The position numbers and the translations under genes are program-made. Positions 46,681 through 57,549 of a stretch of DNA of 64,000 nucleotides are shown in pieces (positions within the stretch are counted from its first letter, which is position 1; each line of letters starts with the position of its first letter). This DNA is from Platycnemis pennipes (Eukaryota > Arthropoda > Insecta > Odonata > Platycnemididae): assembly GCA_933228895.1 (NCBI GenBank), contig OW121846.1, positions 80,488,064 to 80,552,063 of the forward strand. Direction: 5' to 3'. Below the pieces are notes generated by a model, which saw nothing but the letters and a program-made list of their open reading frames with translations, was not told the DNA's origin and ran no database searches.

Positions 46681-47740
46681 CAGACGGTTGAATCACTCAT
46701 AAGGTTGACGGATCGCGAAAAATGTCACAGGTTTCAATTCCATTACTTTGGGAGGGAGAGGTTGTCGCAGCAGTGTGTTTTCAATTATTTTCAGTCGTCT
46801 GTTTTTTCTCTCAAAGCCGTGGGAAATAAACGATAACCTAGGCGATGCCCGCTTTCAGTTCTAGCGGAGGTTGAGCTGTAAAGAGTGACCAGATACTATT
46901 GGAAGAATGGGGGAAGGGGTCAGACGAGCGCGAACACGCACGTACGCACACTTAGGCACGCACGCATAACAGGGCAGAGGATGTGTGGCTCGGATGTCTG
47001 GCCCATTTGTCCGTTCGCCGGGGCCCGTGAATCCTCCCCCTCCTCCCCAGAGCTCCGCTAAAATACCACTCGCTCCCCAAACCAAACCATTCCCCGCCAG
47101 AAACCGAGAGTGCAAAAAAACATGTTTTGTCTTGCACAGCGAGGAGTGGTAACTCCCCCCGCAAATTCCTAAAGCACGCCATATATGGAATTCGCCTTGG
47201 TGACACATCGGCTGGACCCGTCGGTGTAGAAAGGAGCCAACCATATCGAGCCCAGAATAATGTAATAGGTAGATACTGTTAATATCAGCGAGAGCGTCGT
47301 GGTGTGGTTGATAATGCAGCTAGGGGCTGAATTGATTTTTTTCCATTGGGACATTTGTGGGTTCTTTTCCTGGTGGATGGGGAGAAACTTGGAGTCGGCA
47401 TTTATTATTTCCGAAGGGAAAGAAACTTCGAGCTAAATTGTTAACTCCCTGCCCCAAGAGTACAGTGCTAGAGGTACACAAAACTCGGAATTCACATATT
47501 ATAAATTATATTTTACAACTATTATCTAAAATTATAATATTCCTAACATTGTCGGGAATTATCAGAGTGCTATATGATATTCCTAACATTTACGAGAAAG
47601 TAACGCTCTGAATTCCCCACAGTATTACCCTTATTGGCCAGTCTCCATTCCATTCTTTAATTCATTTTCTAATTGAATGACCACAATATTACCAACCGCG
47701 CTTTACTGGGACCAACTGAATATGTTTATTTCAAATCATT
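46681..47740. other. No recognisable gene
   Basis: Contains a short ACGCACG/CACACTTAGGCACGCACGC stretch (46930-46965) and unremarkable sequence. Minus-strand frames at 46861-47244 have no known motif. Confidence 0.35.
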
Positions 47741-47798
47741 ATATATATATAATAAATACAAAAAAAACAGAGAGGTGACGGAAACATAGAAACACGAA

Positions 47799-47822
47799 TA
47801 TATATATATATATATATATATA
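47799..47822. repeat. (TA)n microsatellite
   Basis: About 12 uninterrupted TA units. A shorter TA run lies at 47741-47753. Confidence 0.9.
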
Positions 47823-48034
47823 ACCGACAAAATTTTGAAATATTCATATCGGTATTTCCTAGCGACAACCGTTGGAGGCGACCGAGAGCTTAAGATGGCT
47901 TTCCCCTTTTTCGAATGAATGGGTGGCTGGTTATTATTAGGAAGGCTTCAAGGAGCAGGAGTGGGTGGAGAGGTTTCTAGAAGACGGTTAGAAGACGTGC
48001 TTAAGCGTGAATTCTCAAGGGAAGAGGGAATAGT

Positions 48035-48320
48035 CACAGCGCTGAGCTTCGGCAAAAGCAATTATCTCCGATCACTCGGTTCGTTTGTGCTCCCGTCTTG
48101 GTCGTAAAACTCCGCGAGAGCGGAGTCTTCGCCTTGCCCCCTCCTGCACTGCCGCCCCGGGCGGCGCGCATGCCCCGCCACAGCGCCCCCGCCCGCCCCC
48201 ACCTCGTTGAGCGAGCCGCCGCCAATCCCACACCCCAGACGCCCGTCCCACCCACCGACTCGGTGCCACCGACGCCATTTTACGGCGCCCCGACTCCTGC
48301 CTCGATCCCTTTCGATGGAA
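48035..48320 (+). promoter_or_regulatory. CpG island-like region, candidate promoter
   Basis: Sharp GC and CpG enrichment against AT-rich flanks, with Sp1-like GC/CACC words (CCCCGCCAC, GCCCGCCCCCACC), a CCAAT word at 48222 and CGACGCCATTTTACGGCG near 48269, which contains a YY1/PHO-like GCCATTTT. Open frames here on both strands are composition artefacts. Together with the splice-site-bearing exons at 50.8-51.3 kb it may mark the 5' end of a plus-strand gene; this is inference. Confidence 0.4.
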
Positions 48321-49320
48321 ATTCGTGAAAAGAACTGTCTTCTCGGACCATGTAATGTTATTTATTTATTAATATATGTATAGTTATGAGCAAAATGCTT
48401 GTTAGACGTTATTGCCTGGTGATGAGGTCAGCTACCAACAGAAAACTGCGATAAAAATTGCGGGATACTTACGTACAGTCTATTTTAGCCCTCGATTTCA
48501 CGAGCGGGTGCCATAATTCACAGCAGTGAATTTTTGAAAGTTTTTCAGTCGCAAATTTTAGAATTTGGCGGAGAGTCATCAGGAGTACTAGGGAATCGCT
48601 CTTCCAGCATGCCGATATTGTGGACATTATATTCGAGGTATTCGAGCACACTATGCTAAAATGGAGTAGGTATATAGCACGTGAAGTTGATGCATGACGC
48701 TTTTACATTCAGAATTTGCCTTTTAGTGCATCGGGCTTCGAAGAGGAATTTTATACTTCCTTGAAGAATTTGCACTACGAAGACGAGTAAAAGAGCATAA
48801 ATTGTTATGCTGACTATCTGCAGAATCATACTTCATTGCCCCTTCTAAAAACAGTTTCCGTCAATAAAATAGGCTTTATGACTTTTAATTAAGTTCATCC
48901 TCGAAAATATTAGGTACAGAGAGTATTCTATGTAATTAATAAATTTCTCTATGAAATCCACTCCAAGTACCTACTTAAACCCTTTTTACTCTCTCTGGAA
49001 TATCACATACAATACGTAAGTAAAATACAGACATGGTATTCCCTGCTTAGTTTAATTTGCAAGAAATTTCCTACATGGTTAATGATTTACCAAACTTCTG
49101 TTCAGAAAAATGGAGCGGCGTTTAAATGATGTCCTTATTTTGATTATACCAATAAAAAAGAAAAGTTATTTCATTCTTATTTTACTATATAATTTTTGGG
49201 ATTTTAGGTATAGGCATGTTAATATTATGATTTATTTGCATTGGTTGAAAACTGATTGAAATTTTGGGTCTCCGTAATTTAAAAAGTAATGAGCATTTTT
49301 GCCAGTTTTTAGCAAAAAAC
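48321..49320. other. No recognisable gene
   Basis: AT-rich unique-looking sequence with no long open frame and no TE hallmark seen. Confidence 0.4.
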
Positions 49321-49466
49321 GTACCGTTGTATGGTCCATGAAATATCCAATGGCGGAAAGTGGAAGATTCTCTTTCCTCAAACTCACGAGAATGGCAGCA
49401 CCTCCCACGGGGTTCTAAGGATAAGCCTGAGTGGGGAACGAAGGTTCTGGAAAGGGGGCCACCTTC

Positions 49467-49477
49467 TGCGCATGCGC
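49467..49477. promoter_or_regulatory. NRF1-like palindrome in a GC-richer patch
   Basis: TGCGCATGCGC is the consensus palindrome bound by NRF1/EWG-type factors. It lies in a GC-richer stretch (49340-49640) containing CCAATGGCGG. Possible alternative promoter element for a downstream gene; function inferred only. Confidence 0.35.
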
Positions 49478-50829
49478 CACCTCTTTCAAATACGCGGTCA
49501 GCGTGTTCATCACACATTTCTCCTTCAAGTTTCGTGCAGGCAAGTCGTGTCGTCATCTACTTGGAAGGGAGGGGTATCAGGAGTAGGATCATAGTGAAGT
49601 TTGCAGAGGGGGAGGGCCGCGTTGAAATAGAAATATTTTCCGCTGTATTTGTTCATATATTTTCTGTGATCTAGATGTTTTACTCGATAGGGTAAAGGTA
49701 ATATATTTTTCAGGTGTACACCCTACGATTGTCTCGGACATCGGCGTTACTAAATTCGTACTCAAGTCATTTCCAACCGTAACAATTTCTCGAATAATTT
49801 CCGTAATTGAAACTATTTTCTAAAGCAGCCATTTTGTCTCCTAGTCTTTTACGAGCGCTCTCTTAAATTAATGTACTCTCTTTTTGAGACAGATCCCGAG
49901 ACGGTGAGGAATCATTAATTTAGCGAGCTTGAAAATATCTACGTGAGCCTTTTATCCGATGTATATTTTTCAGTTCTCTTCAGCTGTGGCGTTTTTGAAT
50001 TCATACTCTCATTTTGAGATCGAATTGTGGACTTCTGTGAGGAATTATATCTTTTTTGTAGTTGAGCCATAAATTTGAAGACGAAATACACGTATATCTC
50101 GCAATGTTTATCCGTAGCGAATTCATTGAAGAATCTTTTAGTAGGGAGGATATCGGGTTCCTGTGGTGTCCAGAAAACTGGATTCCGATTCCGAGGGTCA
50201 GGGTTCGTGTTCCAGCGGAGAAAGTTTTTCATCAGTATAACGGTCCCCAGTTTTGTGCTGTACGGAAGGTCATTTCAGTGCAATAATCTGGCTTCAAGTA
50301 AGGCCGATGGAACGCTAAACCGTGGTCCCCATGCAACTTTTGTTGAGGGTAGGCTAATGTCGAAACTGAGTTTTACCTCGCCATTTTTTCGTTACCAGAA
50401 AAAACTCGTGGCTATTTCCACCTTACCCAAGAAGCGTGAATGACACCGAATGTCGGTATTCACTCAAAACAAATATCTTAGTAACTAACTTGTTTCAGTA
50501 AATGCACGGAAGTTTTGGTCGCGTTATCTTCATTCTCGCCAGATTGGGAATTAAACGGAAGATCTTTTTCCTGCTCAATGTAAATAAATCCTCATAAAAT
50601 ATTTCCGCTGTAATCTAGGGAAATCTGTGCCTGTTGTGCTCGCATATTTTAGCTTTCGTTAGATAAGGAGTTCTGTTATTTTACTGTGGCTATCAGTTCA
50701 TTGTGAATACTTTCAAGGAATTTCTGAAGATAGAGTGAGCCTATTCTGACCGATATAAAGTTATAGAAATTAAGTTGTGACGATAGTGTCAGGAGTGTTA
50801 AATGCAGTGCCATCAGAGATTATTTCCCG

Positions 50830-51274
50830 ATGCTGAAAAGGTAAGTGAGTCGTGAAAAAATGGAAAATACTTGTAATATTTAATATTAAATTATATATTT
50901 CTGGATGCATGCTTTAATTTTCATTGATTGATTGTCCAGTGATATGTCTATCAAATATTAAACTGGAGACATTAATTTATTCTGAGTTTTATGTATATAA
51001 ATATACTCTTACAGATTGAAATTTCTGCAGCAATGTACAGTATTCATTGATAATTAATTTAATTTTCTTGAGTGGTGAAATATGATCGTCAATACGCATT
51101 TGAAGAAATATTGAATTATTTTTTCCTTTTTTCTAACTGAAAATCACTGCGTTTCAGACCAATTGGTGAAGACTGCCACACCCAATCGTGCCACCCACCT
51201 GCTGACCACCTGATGCACGCCGACCTTCGCCCACGTACCAAAGCTCATCCAATGACTCCATTTGATGACCAGTG
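50830..51274 (+). CDS. Putative 5' coding exons of an unrecognised gene (partial)
   Basis: Exon a ends at 50840 with CTGAAAAG|GTAAGTGAG (strong donor). Intron 50841-51157 ends with a branch-like TTCTAACTGA and a TGCGTTTCAG acceptor. Exon b is 51158-51274 (117 nt), with donor CAGTG|GTGAGTAC. Starting at ATG 50830 (CCCGATGCTG), the two pieces join in one frame, MLKRPIGEDCHTQSCHPPAD, then HLMHADLRPRTKAHPMTPFD, with no stop through 42 codons. Exon b is GC-richer than its flanks. The sequence upstream of 50830 would be 5' UTR. I do not recognise the protein, and no further exon is identified in the window. It could instead be a chance combination, though three good splice signals plus frame agreement make that less likely. 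Confidence 0.45.
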
Positions 51275-53045
51275 GTGAGTACACATTTACAATTTTAAAT
51301 GAGACTCGCATACCAACTCAGGTGTGCGAAAAAATCCTAATAACAAGTTTTGTGAACCAATATGCCTATCAATAGTGATGCTTGTTATTTCTTCGTTCAG
51401 TGAGCTTTAATTTTTATCCTTGTTGTTGCTAATTACGAGGATCTTAGTGTCCGTGTAATTCTTAAACACTATTGTTCGTAGTTGTTTTATTATTGAACTG
51501 TAAAATGCCTATTGGATCATCATAGATTTATTTGGAGTTTAATTTGAAATTGTAGGACAGTTAACCCTTGAGTGGAGCAAACAGCATTGCAATGATATTT
51601 TCATTTCTCATAAGGTGTTCCTTAGACTATTCATCGACGGATTAGTAAAATAAATGTTGTGGAATAGTATTTATATTGATATAGAATCAATTCTTGCAAT
51701 ATAGTGAGAAAAGGTTTCATATTAAATCACTGTTACATTATTTTAAATAACTGTTGCTCCAAAAAGTATTAGTTAGAGAAAGTTAGTTTAAAAAATTTAA
51801 AAACTTGTTTTTAAAGCATTTCTACTCTAGCAAGTATTTATGAGAAATATTTTTTCTCTTATCGCGCAGGGGTTTCACGAGCACCTAGAGAAAATCTCAT
51901 ACACTCTTTCTTCTATTTTTGGATTTATATTCCGTTGTTTTACGTATCTCAATTAGTCTATGATATAAAATTCTACTCTTCTTGAAACAGTTCATGCCCT
52001 TTGTTATAAATTCTAATATTTCATTTTCCTATTTTGAGCCATCTAAGGTGTATTTCATTTTTTCACGCATGGTTTAAAGACATTTTATATAGGTATATCT
52101 GAATGCAGGTTATAAACGTTTTTTTGTATATTCCTTTTTTAAAATGTATTTTAAAAATAGTGAATCATTCTGCGGCTTTTTTTCGCTTGTTTGTTAGTTT
52201 GCTTACTTTCCTCTCCAAGCGACATATTAAACGCTGAATTTAGTTTCGTATTCCAGCTGATAGATAAGTGTTATATTTAATCGAACAAAATGCCTAATTA
52301 GCGTAGTTAAATAAAAATAATGAATTATGATGAATATCCTTGCTTTAAAATTTCATGATAGTTTCAATTTATTCTCAAGTCTATATATGCATAATTGAAA
52401 CTCGCTCTAGCAATTTATATGTACTTTTACACCTTAATAATAATATATTTAAAACTTTAGACTTTATTTCAATGATGTTGAGGCCTATTGAGTTCTTCGG
52501 TTAAGTCAGTAATATCATCTACATGTATATTTAAGGGCAAGTATCTAAAACCTCCCTTGATGCTCTCACATTATCAAGGTGAAATTCATCAAAACTTTTG
52601 ATATACTACGCGGTATTTTTTTAACAGGGTTTTCATTATCCAGGTGTTGCTTACAGAAATACAGGAGGTATAAATACTTTCATTTTGTATTTGGCTCATA
52701 AAACGATATTGCTGAAGAATTTTTTGATGGGAGTTGTTTAGAATTTAATGCCGAAATTGACGCTGTAGTTTCGAACAACGAGATGTTTATATATTTCGTC
52801 CAAATCATGATTTACACTATTGCTGAGTCACTTGACAAATTTCCTAAATTTTAATGTATTCTTGCAAAGATTTAGCATCATTTTTCTTATTATTTTGAAT
52901 GTACGATATGGTAAGTGCATTTTTACCTCATGTGCAATTCTTTTGGAAAGTTTGTACGTTCAATGATCAGATTTTGCGATAGTTCTATAGGGTATAGCTA
53001 CATTTGTTTACCGAATAATTACATCACATAGAATAATCTTTAGGT
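51275..53045. other. Putative first long intron, no repeats recognised
   Basis: Very AT-rich, stop-rich sequence. No TE hallmark or open frame seen. Consistent with intronic sequence if the exons at 50.8-51.3 kb are real. Confidence 0.35.
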
Positions 53046-53049
53046 AGCA

Positions 53050-53290
53050 AACGGGTCCCTACTTCAGTGTCTTGTGAAGGGCATTTCAGGTTCAGTACTA
53101 CTTCCGTCATATGGTACGTCAAGCCATGGTCCCTTTGGCGACTGTCGTTAAGAATCGGCTGATGCCGACGCCTGGTTTCTCTCCACCCTTCCTCCGTTCC
53201 CTAAAAACTCCTACCATTACCCAATTACCCACCTATTCTAAATGGCGCAAATGTCCTTAGTTGTCGGTTGCCTCCCATGAATAACTAACT
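53050..53290 (+). repeat. Dispersed repeat copy (inverted relative to 9085-9300)
   Basis: Contains CCATGGTCCCTTTGG, CTCCACCCTTCCTCCGTTCC, CCTACCATTACCCAATTA and CTAAATGGCGCAAATG, all present reverse-complemented at 9090-9280. A short third copy is at 7100-7180. No coding. Confidence 0.6.
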
Positions 53291-55435
53291 AGAATATTCT
53301 TTTTCTTCATGAAATGAAAGGCCCTCGTTTCTCTAGAGTTTCTGAGTTAAAAAAAGCACAATCTCTAGGAATTCAAAGTGCGTATTGCTGTACAATTAAT
53401 TAAGATGTTGATAAAAGTGTTTATTTCATTTAGAATATCTTCATGCGCACTCTTCCTACACTAATGCACGCCCCCAAATAAGTGCTTCACTATCAAAAGC
53501 GATGTTCATTTTAAGGTGGGAATTGGGTTATGTGAGTTAATTAAAGCAGTATTTAGCCTGCATGATCAAGAAAACTTCGTGTATATTTCGTTCGTCTTTT
53601 TTCGTGTATATTTTTTATATCAGTGATCGATGTAATCTTGAAGACATATTTTATACATAAAAAAACCTTAAAAATGTTACTATCGTTTTTTATATTAAAC
53701 TTAATTTTTCATGTTGCATTGATTTTAAAGCATTTTTTTTCCTGAATCATTCCGTTCATCAGCGTTTTTCTTGCAAACAAACAAAGTATACAACGCTGAC
53801 TTTAGTTTCCTTTTGCCACGGCTAGACGAGTGTGATATTAAAGTGAACAAATTGGCGCAATAGTATGATTAAATTAAAATAAATAACGACGATGCAAATC
53901 TCTCGGTTGATCTTTCTTTTTTGGTTGCAATTTGATTCCACATGGACAAGTCAATTATTGTGACATTCATATAATTTAATCCATTGCCATTTTGAGCAAA
54001 TATGAAATTCAGACAAAGAATTTTAAACGTTCATATTATAATACTAAAAATTATTTCGTAGTTAAATGATATATATTATAATTAGAAAGTAATTATTAAG
54101 AGTGAAAAATAAATTAAACTTTACAGGGCACAAAATGTTACTCAGATTAAAATGATAGTCAATTAGATCATATCGGTTAGGCATATCAAGGTTAAAATGT
54201 CACAAATAAGATTTTATTTTTATTAAGTAAGATATAGAACCTGAGGGTAGAGAGAATGGTCAGGTGACTCAACAAAAAAGCTGGTGAGTGGTTTTTAGTA
54301 TCATATATCATCTGAAAATATAACTGTTAATGACGTTATTGGACCTTACTCGCAACTTGCAGAGTCATACAAAGTCAGGGTTGCAATTATTTAAACCCTT
54401 GATTGAAAACAATGTCTAGTTTCTCAAAGAGTTTTAAGGAATTCCTTATAGAAAACTAAGGTTTAAGTTATTAAGCCTTGCATTGGAACAAATATTAATA
54501 GAGATAAAAAGCAGTCATTTACAGGCTAGGTAATGTCAATTGATTTCAAAGTTAGACGTAGTATTTTTCAGCCACGTAGACTGTAAAGTTAATAATAATT
54601 GAATTATTGGAATAATTATACGTCACGAGTGATATCGCGTAATGTATTACAAAAATATTTATCCTGCATAAGGCAGGATGTCTTAGCTTATACGTAGTGG
54701 GAAAAGCAAGATTCTGCATATTTCAGGATTTAGATTTTCACAGGATCTGTATGACTTAAAAATCATTTCCCTCATCGTTACATCATGGTTACGTATTTGA
54801 GTCCCGTTGCGAGTATATATAAATATCGTTTCTGTGTTCATGTTAAACATAGATGACTTGGTACGATGTAACTACTTTCGTTGTTGTCTCTAAAATCTTT
54901 TTACAGTTTAAAACGAAATTTTTTGCATCTGGCCCTACATTTACCATGCGTACACGTAGCCACCGTTAAGGTGTATGGCGGCATGTGTCATGGGATCAGC
55001 TCATATTTTTATAAATGCATTTTTTTATTCTAATAATTCACACGTATTTTATTCAATGCTTGAAATCAATACAATAATTAAGAAAGATAAACAATAAAAT
55101 ATAATTTATTATATATAATATGTTAATATAATAAAAATATTTTGTTTTGATGGTATATTGTTTGTTTCTATCAAGCATATATCGTATCATATTGTCAGAT
55201 TTCCAGTATCTATTGCTATTTATTAGAATCTCAGGTGGCTGTTTTATATTTTAAATCTGGATATTACTCTTAAATGCTATTATTTTTTACCAATTATCTC
55301 TCTGATATTATATTATTCATTGCATAAGCAATTGTAAGGCGCTTTTTCACCGTAGTCTCATGCTAATAAGAGCATGCTTTCTCTTTGATGTTAATGCATA
55401 TTTTCGCCTTAGGGTGCATAGGGATATGTTTTCGG
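53291..55435. other. No recognisable gene
   Basis: AT-rich with no long open frames. ATATAATTTATTATATATAATATG near 55100 is simple AT sequence. Possibly intron. Confidence 0.35.
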
Positions 55436-55440
55436 GGATG

Positions 55441-55500
55441 GATTGGTCTCGTGGTCAGAGCATTGGCCTCTCCCCGGGATGGCCCGGGTTCTGCGCCTTC
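55441..55500 (+). repeat. tRNA-derived SINE-like head
   Basis: GGTCTCGTGGTCAGAGCATT is A-box-like, and 25-30 bp on CCCGGGTTCTGCGCC is B-box-like, spaced as in a tRNA. No complete acceptor stem. The SINE body is not resolved. Confidence 0.45.
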
Positions 55501-55667
55501 CTTCTTTCTTAATCTATGACTTCATATGAAAGCTTCTCAATACAATAACGAACATTAACCCTCCCCTACTTCATCGTTACAGTTCAAGAAACGTCATTTC
55601 CATCCTCCCAGATCATATTTATAACGAGCGCACTGAGTGTATACCCTTCCCACTCGGCGTTGTGGCA

Positions 55668-55770
55668 TTGGGTGCATCCAGGGGGAGTAGCGCTCACTGA
55701 GCGCTCACTGAGCGGATGGGTGATCTCCCCCTGGATGCGACCGCTACGTAGCCGCTCAGTACTGAGCGGT
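55668..55770. mobile_element. Mini MITE with GCATCCAGGGGGAG termini
   Basis: Left GGGTGCATCCAGGGGGAG (55670-55687) and right CTCCCCCTGGATGCGACC (55725-55742) are inverted. Between and beyond them are repeated GCGCTCACTGAGCG units, and CCGCTCAGTACTGAGCGG (55752-55769) is a perfect 18-bp palindrome. A related copy is at 62540-62635. Confidence 0.6.
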
Positions 55771-57030
55771 CGCCATATTTGTGAGCGGTGTTTTGGACCG
55801 CTCACTGCTCTCAGCCCTTAGGTAGCGGCGCGCAATCGAAAAGTTAGAAATAGCAAAGAACATCCAAGAAGGGTTATAAATCCGGTTATACATGGTTCTG
55901 TGAGTTTTAAATTATTTAGATCAGAGAGAAATCAACAAGTAGCACTAATTAGAAACTGAAATTGTAGAAATATATTTTAAAAGCATCGCTCTATATATCC
56001 TCCATTCTATAATGTCGCGGATAAAGGTAGAAATCGTACTATTTTAATTAATACTATTTCTCATTAGACTTTGCCGAAATGTGGAGATAAATATTTGGTC
56101 ATATATAGCCTTTTCTGAAAAACAATCATCTGAATTAGTACAAATTAAGCTTAATATCGGTCGTCGTGTGGTTTCTTCGTTTCTATAGCAGACGACAGTG
56201 CTATGGTGTATCTTGACCTTCTTACGGAATTAAGTCCACTTTGTTTCACTGTCACATTTATTCTAAATATAATAATTGTCCTTTATTAAATACCATTGAA
56301 AATAAAATGTCAAACCACGCCTAGTATATAGTGAAAGACATATGTTTATATATATAAATCGACCATTTGCCGAGTTCGTACACGACGCACGATGAAAATC
56401 TCGAAAAATACTTTGATGCAAGACTTTAGGATCCAAAATTTCCTATGATGTTCGTGACCCTAAACAAAATTGATTTAATCGTTAGTTGGGAAATATTCTT
56501 GTTTTATCAAGTGCAGGCAAATATGTTTGTAACATTCAGCATATGTCACATGCAGTGATAATTATCGAAGCGGAAGCGCCCCTATTAGCAATTTTTGCTT
56601 TTCAGGGTTGTCAAATATTCATTTCTATGTATAAAACTTGGATCGCACAGAGCTGAATTCATACAGTAATATTATAATATGCGTTCAACAGCAACAACTT
56701 ATTATGTTATAACAACTTATATGCTGTTGATACGCATAGTAGGTATAATTATATGCTTTCATTCTCATGTTCAGGATCAGTAATAAGTTTCTATGTATAG
56801 CTCAAGACCAATTTTCAACTTCTGTTCCTTAAGGGCGACCATGGTCATTGCAATGATGATGATGTTATTGTCATCTTTATTCTTTTTCAGCACCACTAAT
56901 TACATAAATGACTTGTTAAGGGTCTAAAAAACTTTTCACTTATCATAGGCATCTTAATATTACTCTTGATAGAGATTAATAAGATAAACTTCTATAAATC
57001 GAGCAATTAAAGCAGTTCACATCTGCCATA
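55771..57030. other. No recognisable gene
   Basis: AT-rich; nothing identifiable. Confidence 0.35.
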
Positions 57031-57034
57031 TGTG

Positions 57035-57152
57035 GCCAATTAAAATTTTGGGTTGTTTAAACAACCTAAAATTTTAAATGAAAATTATTTGGAAGTCATT
57101 CACTGAATTGGTAACCACATTGTTCTGTGGATGACTTTCAAATAATTTTCAA
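57035..57152. repeat. Two adjacent inverted repeats
   Basis: AAAATTTTGGGTTGTTTAAA followed by CAACCTAAAATTTT (about 57043-57076) is a near-perfect palindrome. Immediately after, TGAAAATTATTTGGAAGTCA (57079) pairs with TGACTTTCAAATAATTTTCA (57132-57151). Probably small foldback elements. Confidence 0.6.
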
Positions 57153-57162
57153 CCTTGCATTA

Positions 57163-57395
57163 AGGCCGCTTTACACGATACAATTTTTCGTACAATTTCT
57201 TGTACAAACTCTTGCATGAGAAAATTGTACCGTGTAAAGCGGCAAATTGTACGAAAACTTGTGCGATTGTCTGAATGACTGAACGGGAAATAGAACGTGC
57301 TCTAATTCCATTCAGACAAACATACAATTACGTTCAGTCTATACAAGAGTTTGTACAAGAAATTGTGCAAAAAATTGTATCGTGTAAAGCGGCCT
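57163..57395. mobile_element. MITE, PIF/Harbinger-like (TTA target duplication)
   Basis: A 233-bp insert with ~52-bp near-perfect terminal inverted repeats starting AGGCCGCTTTACACGATACA and TTA on both sides (57160-57162, 57396-57398). An internal copy of the terminal motif (GTGTAAAGCGGCAAATTGTA, 57232) and an inverted pair ATTGTCTGAATGACTGAACG / ATTCAGACAAACAT give nested hairpins. A 3-bp TTA/TWA duplication is the Harbinger signature. No coding. Confidence 0.7.
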
Positions 57396-57399
57396 TTAG

Positions 57400-57545
57400 T
57401 GTATCTAGAAGCATCTGAAGGGGGGGAGGGGTGTCACCACTGAAACCCCCATGTAAACGGGGGGTCCAGGAATTTTTAAAACTATATATTTTTTTACCAA
57501 TGGGGGAGGGGGTTACAACCCCCAAAAACACCCCTTGATACGCCC
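57400..57545 (-). repeat. G/C-run repeat scrap
   Basis: Read on the minus strand: GGGGCGTATCAAGGGGTGTT, TTTGGGGGTTGTAACCCCCT, then ACCCCCCGTTTACATGGGGG. Runs of G and C capable of G-quadruplex formation. It looks like a dispersed repeat fragment, but the family is not identified. Confidence 0.35.
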
Positions 57546-57549
57546 CTGC

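Noticed and set aside
46861..47244. 127-codon minus-strand frame
   Set aside because: No recognisable domain and repetitive ACGCACGC content.
48034..48328. Overlapping open frames on both strands at the CpG island
   Set aside because: High GC lowers stop frequency; frames on both strands are low-complexity Pro/Arg/Ala-rich.
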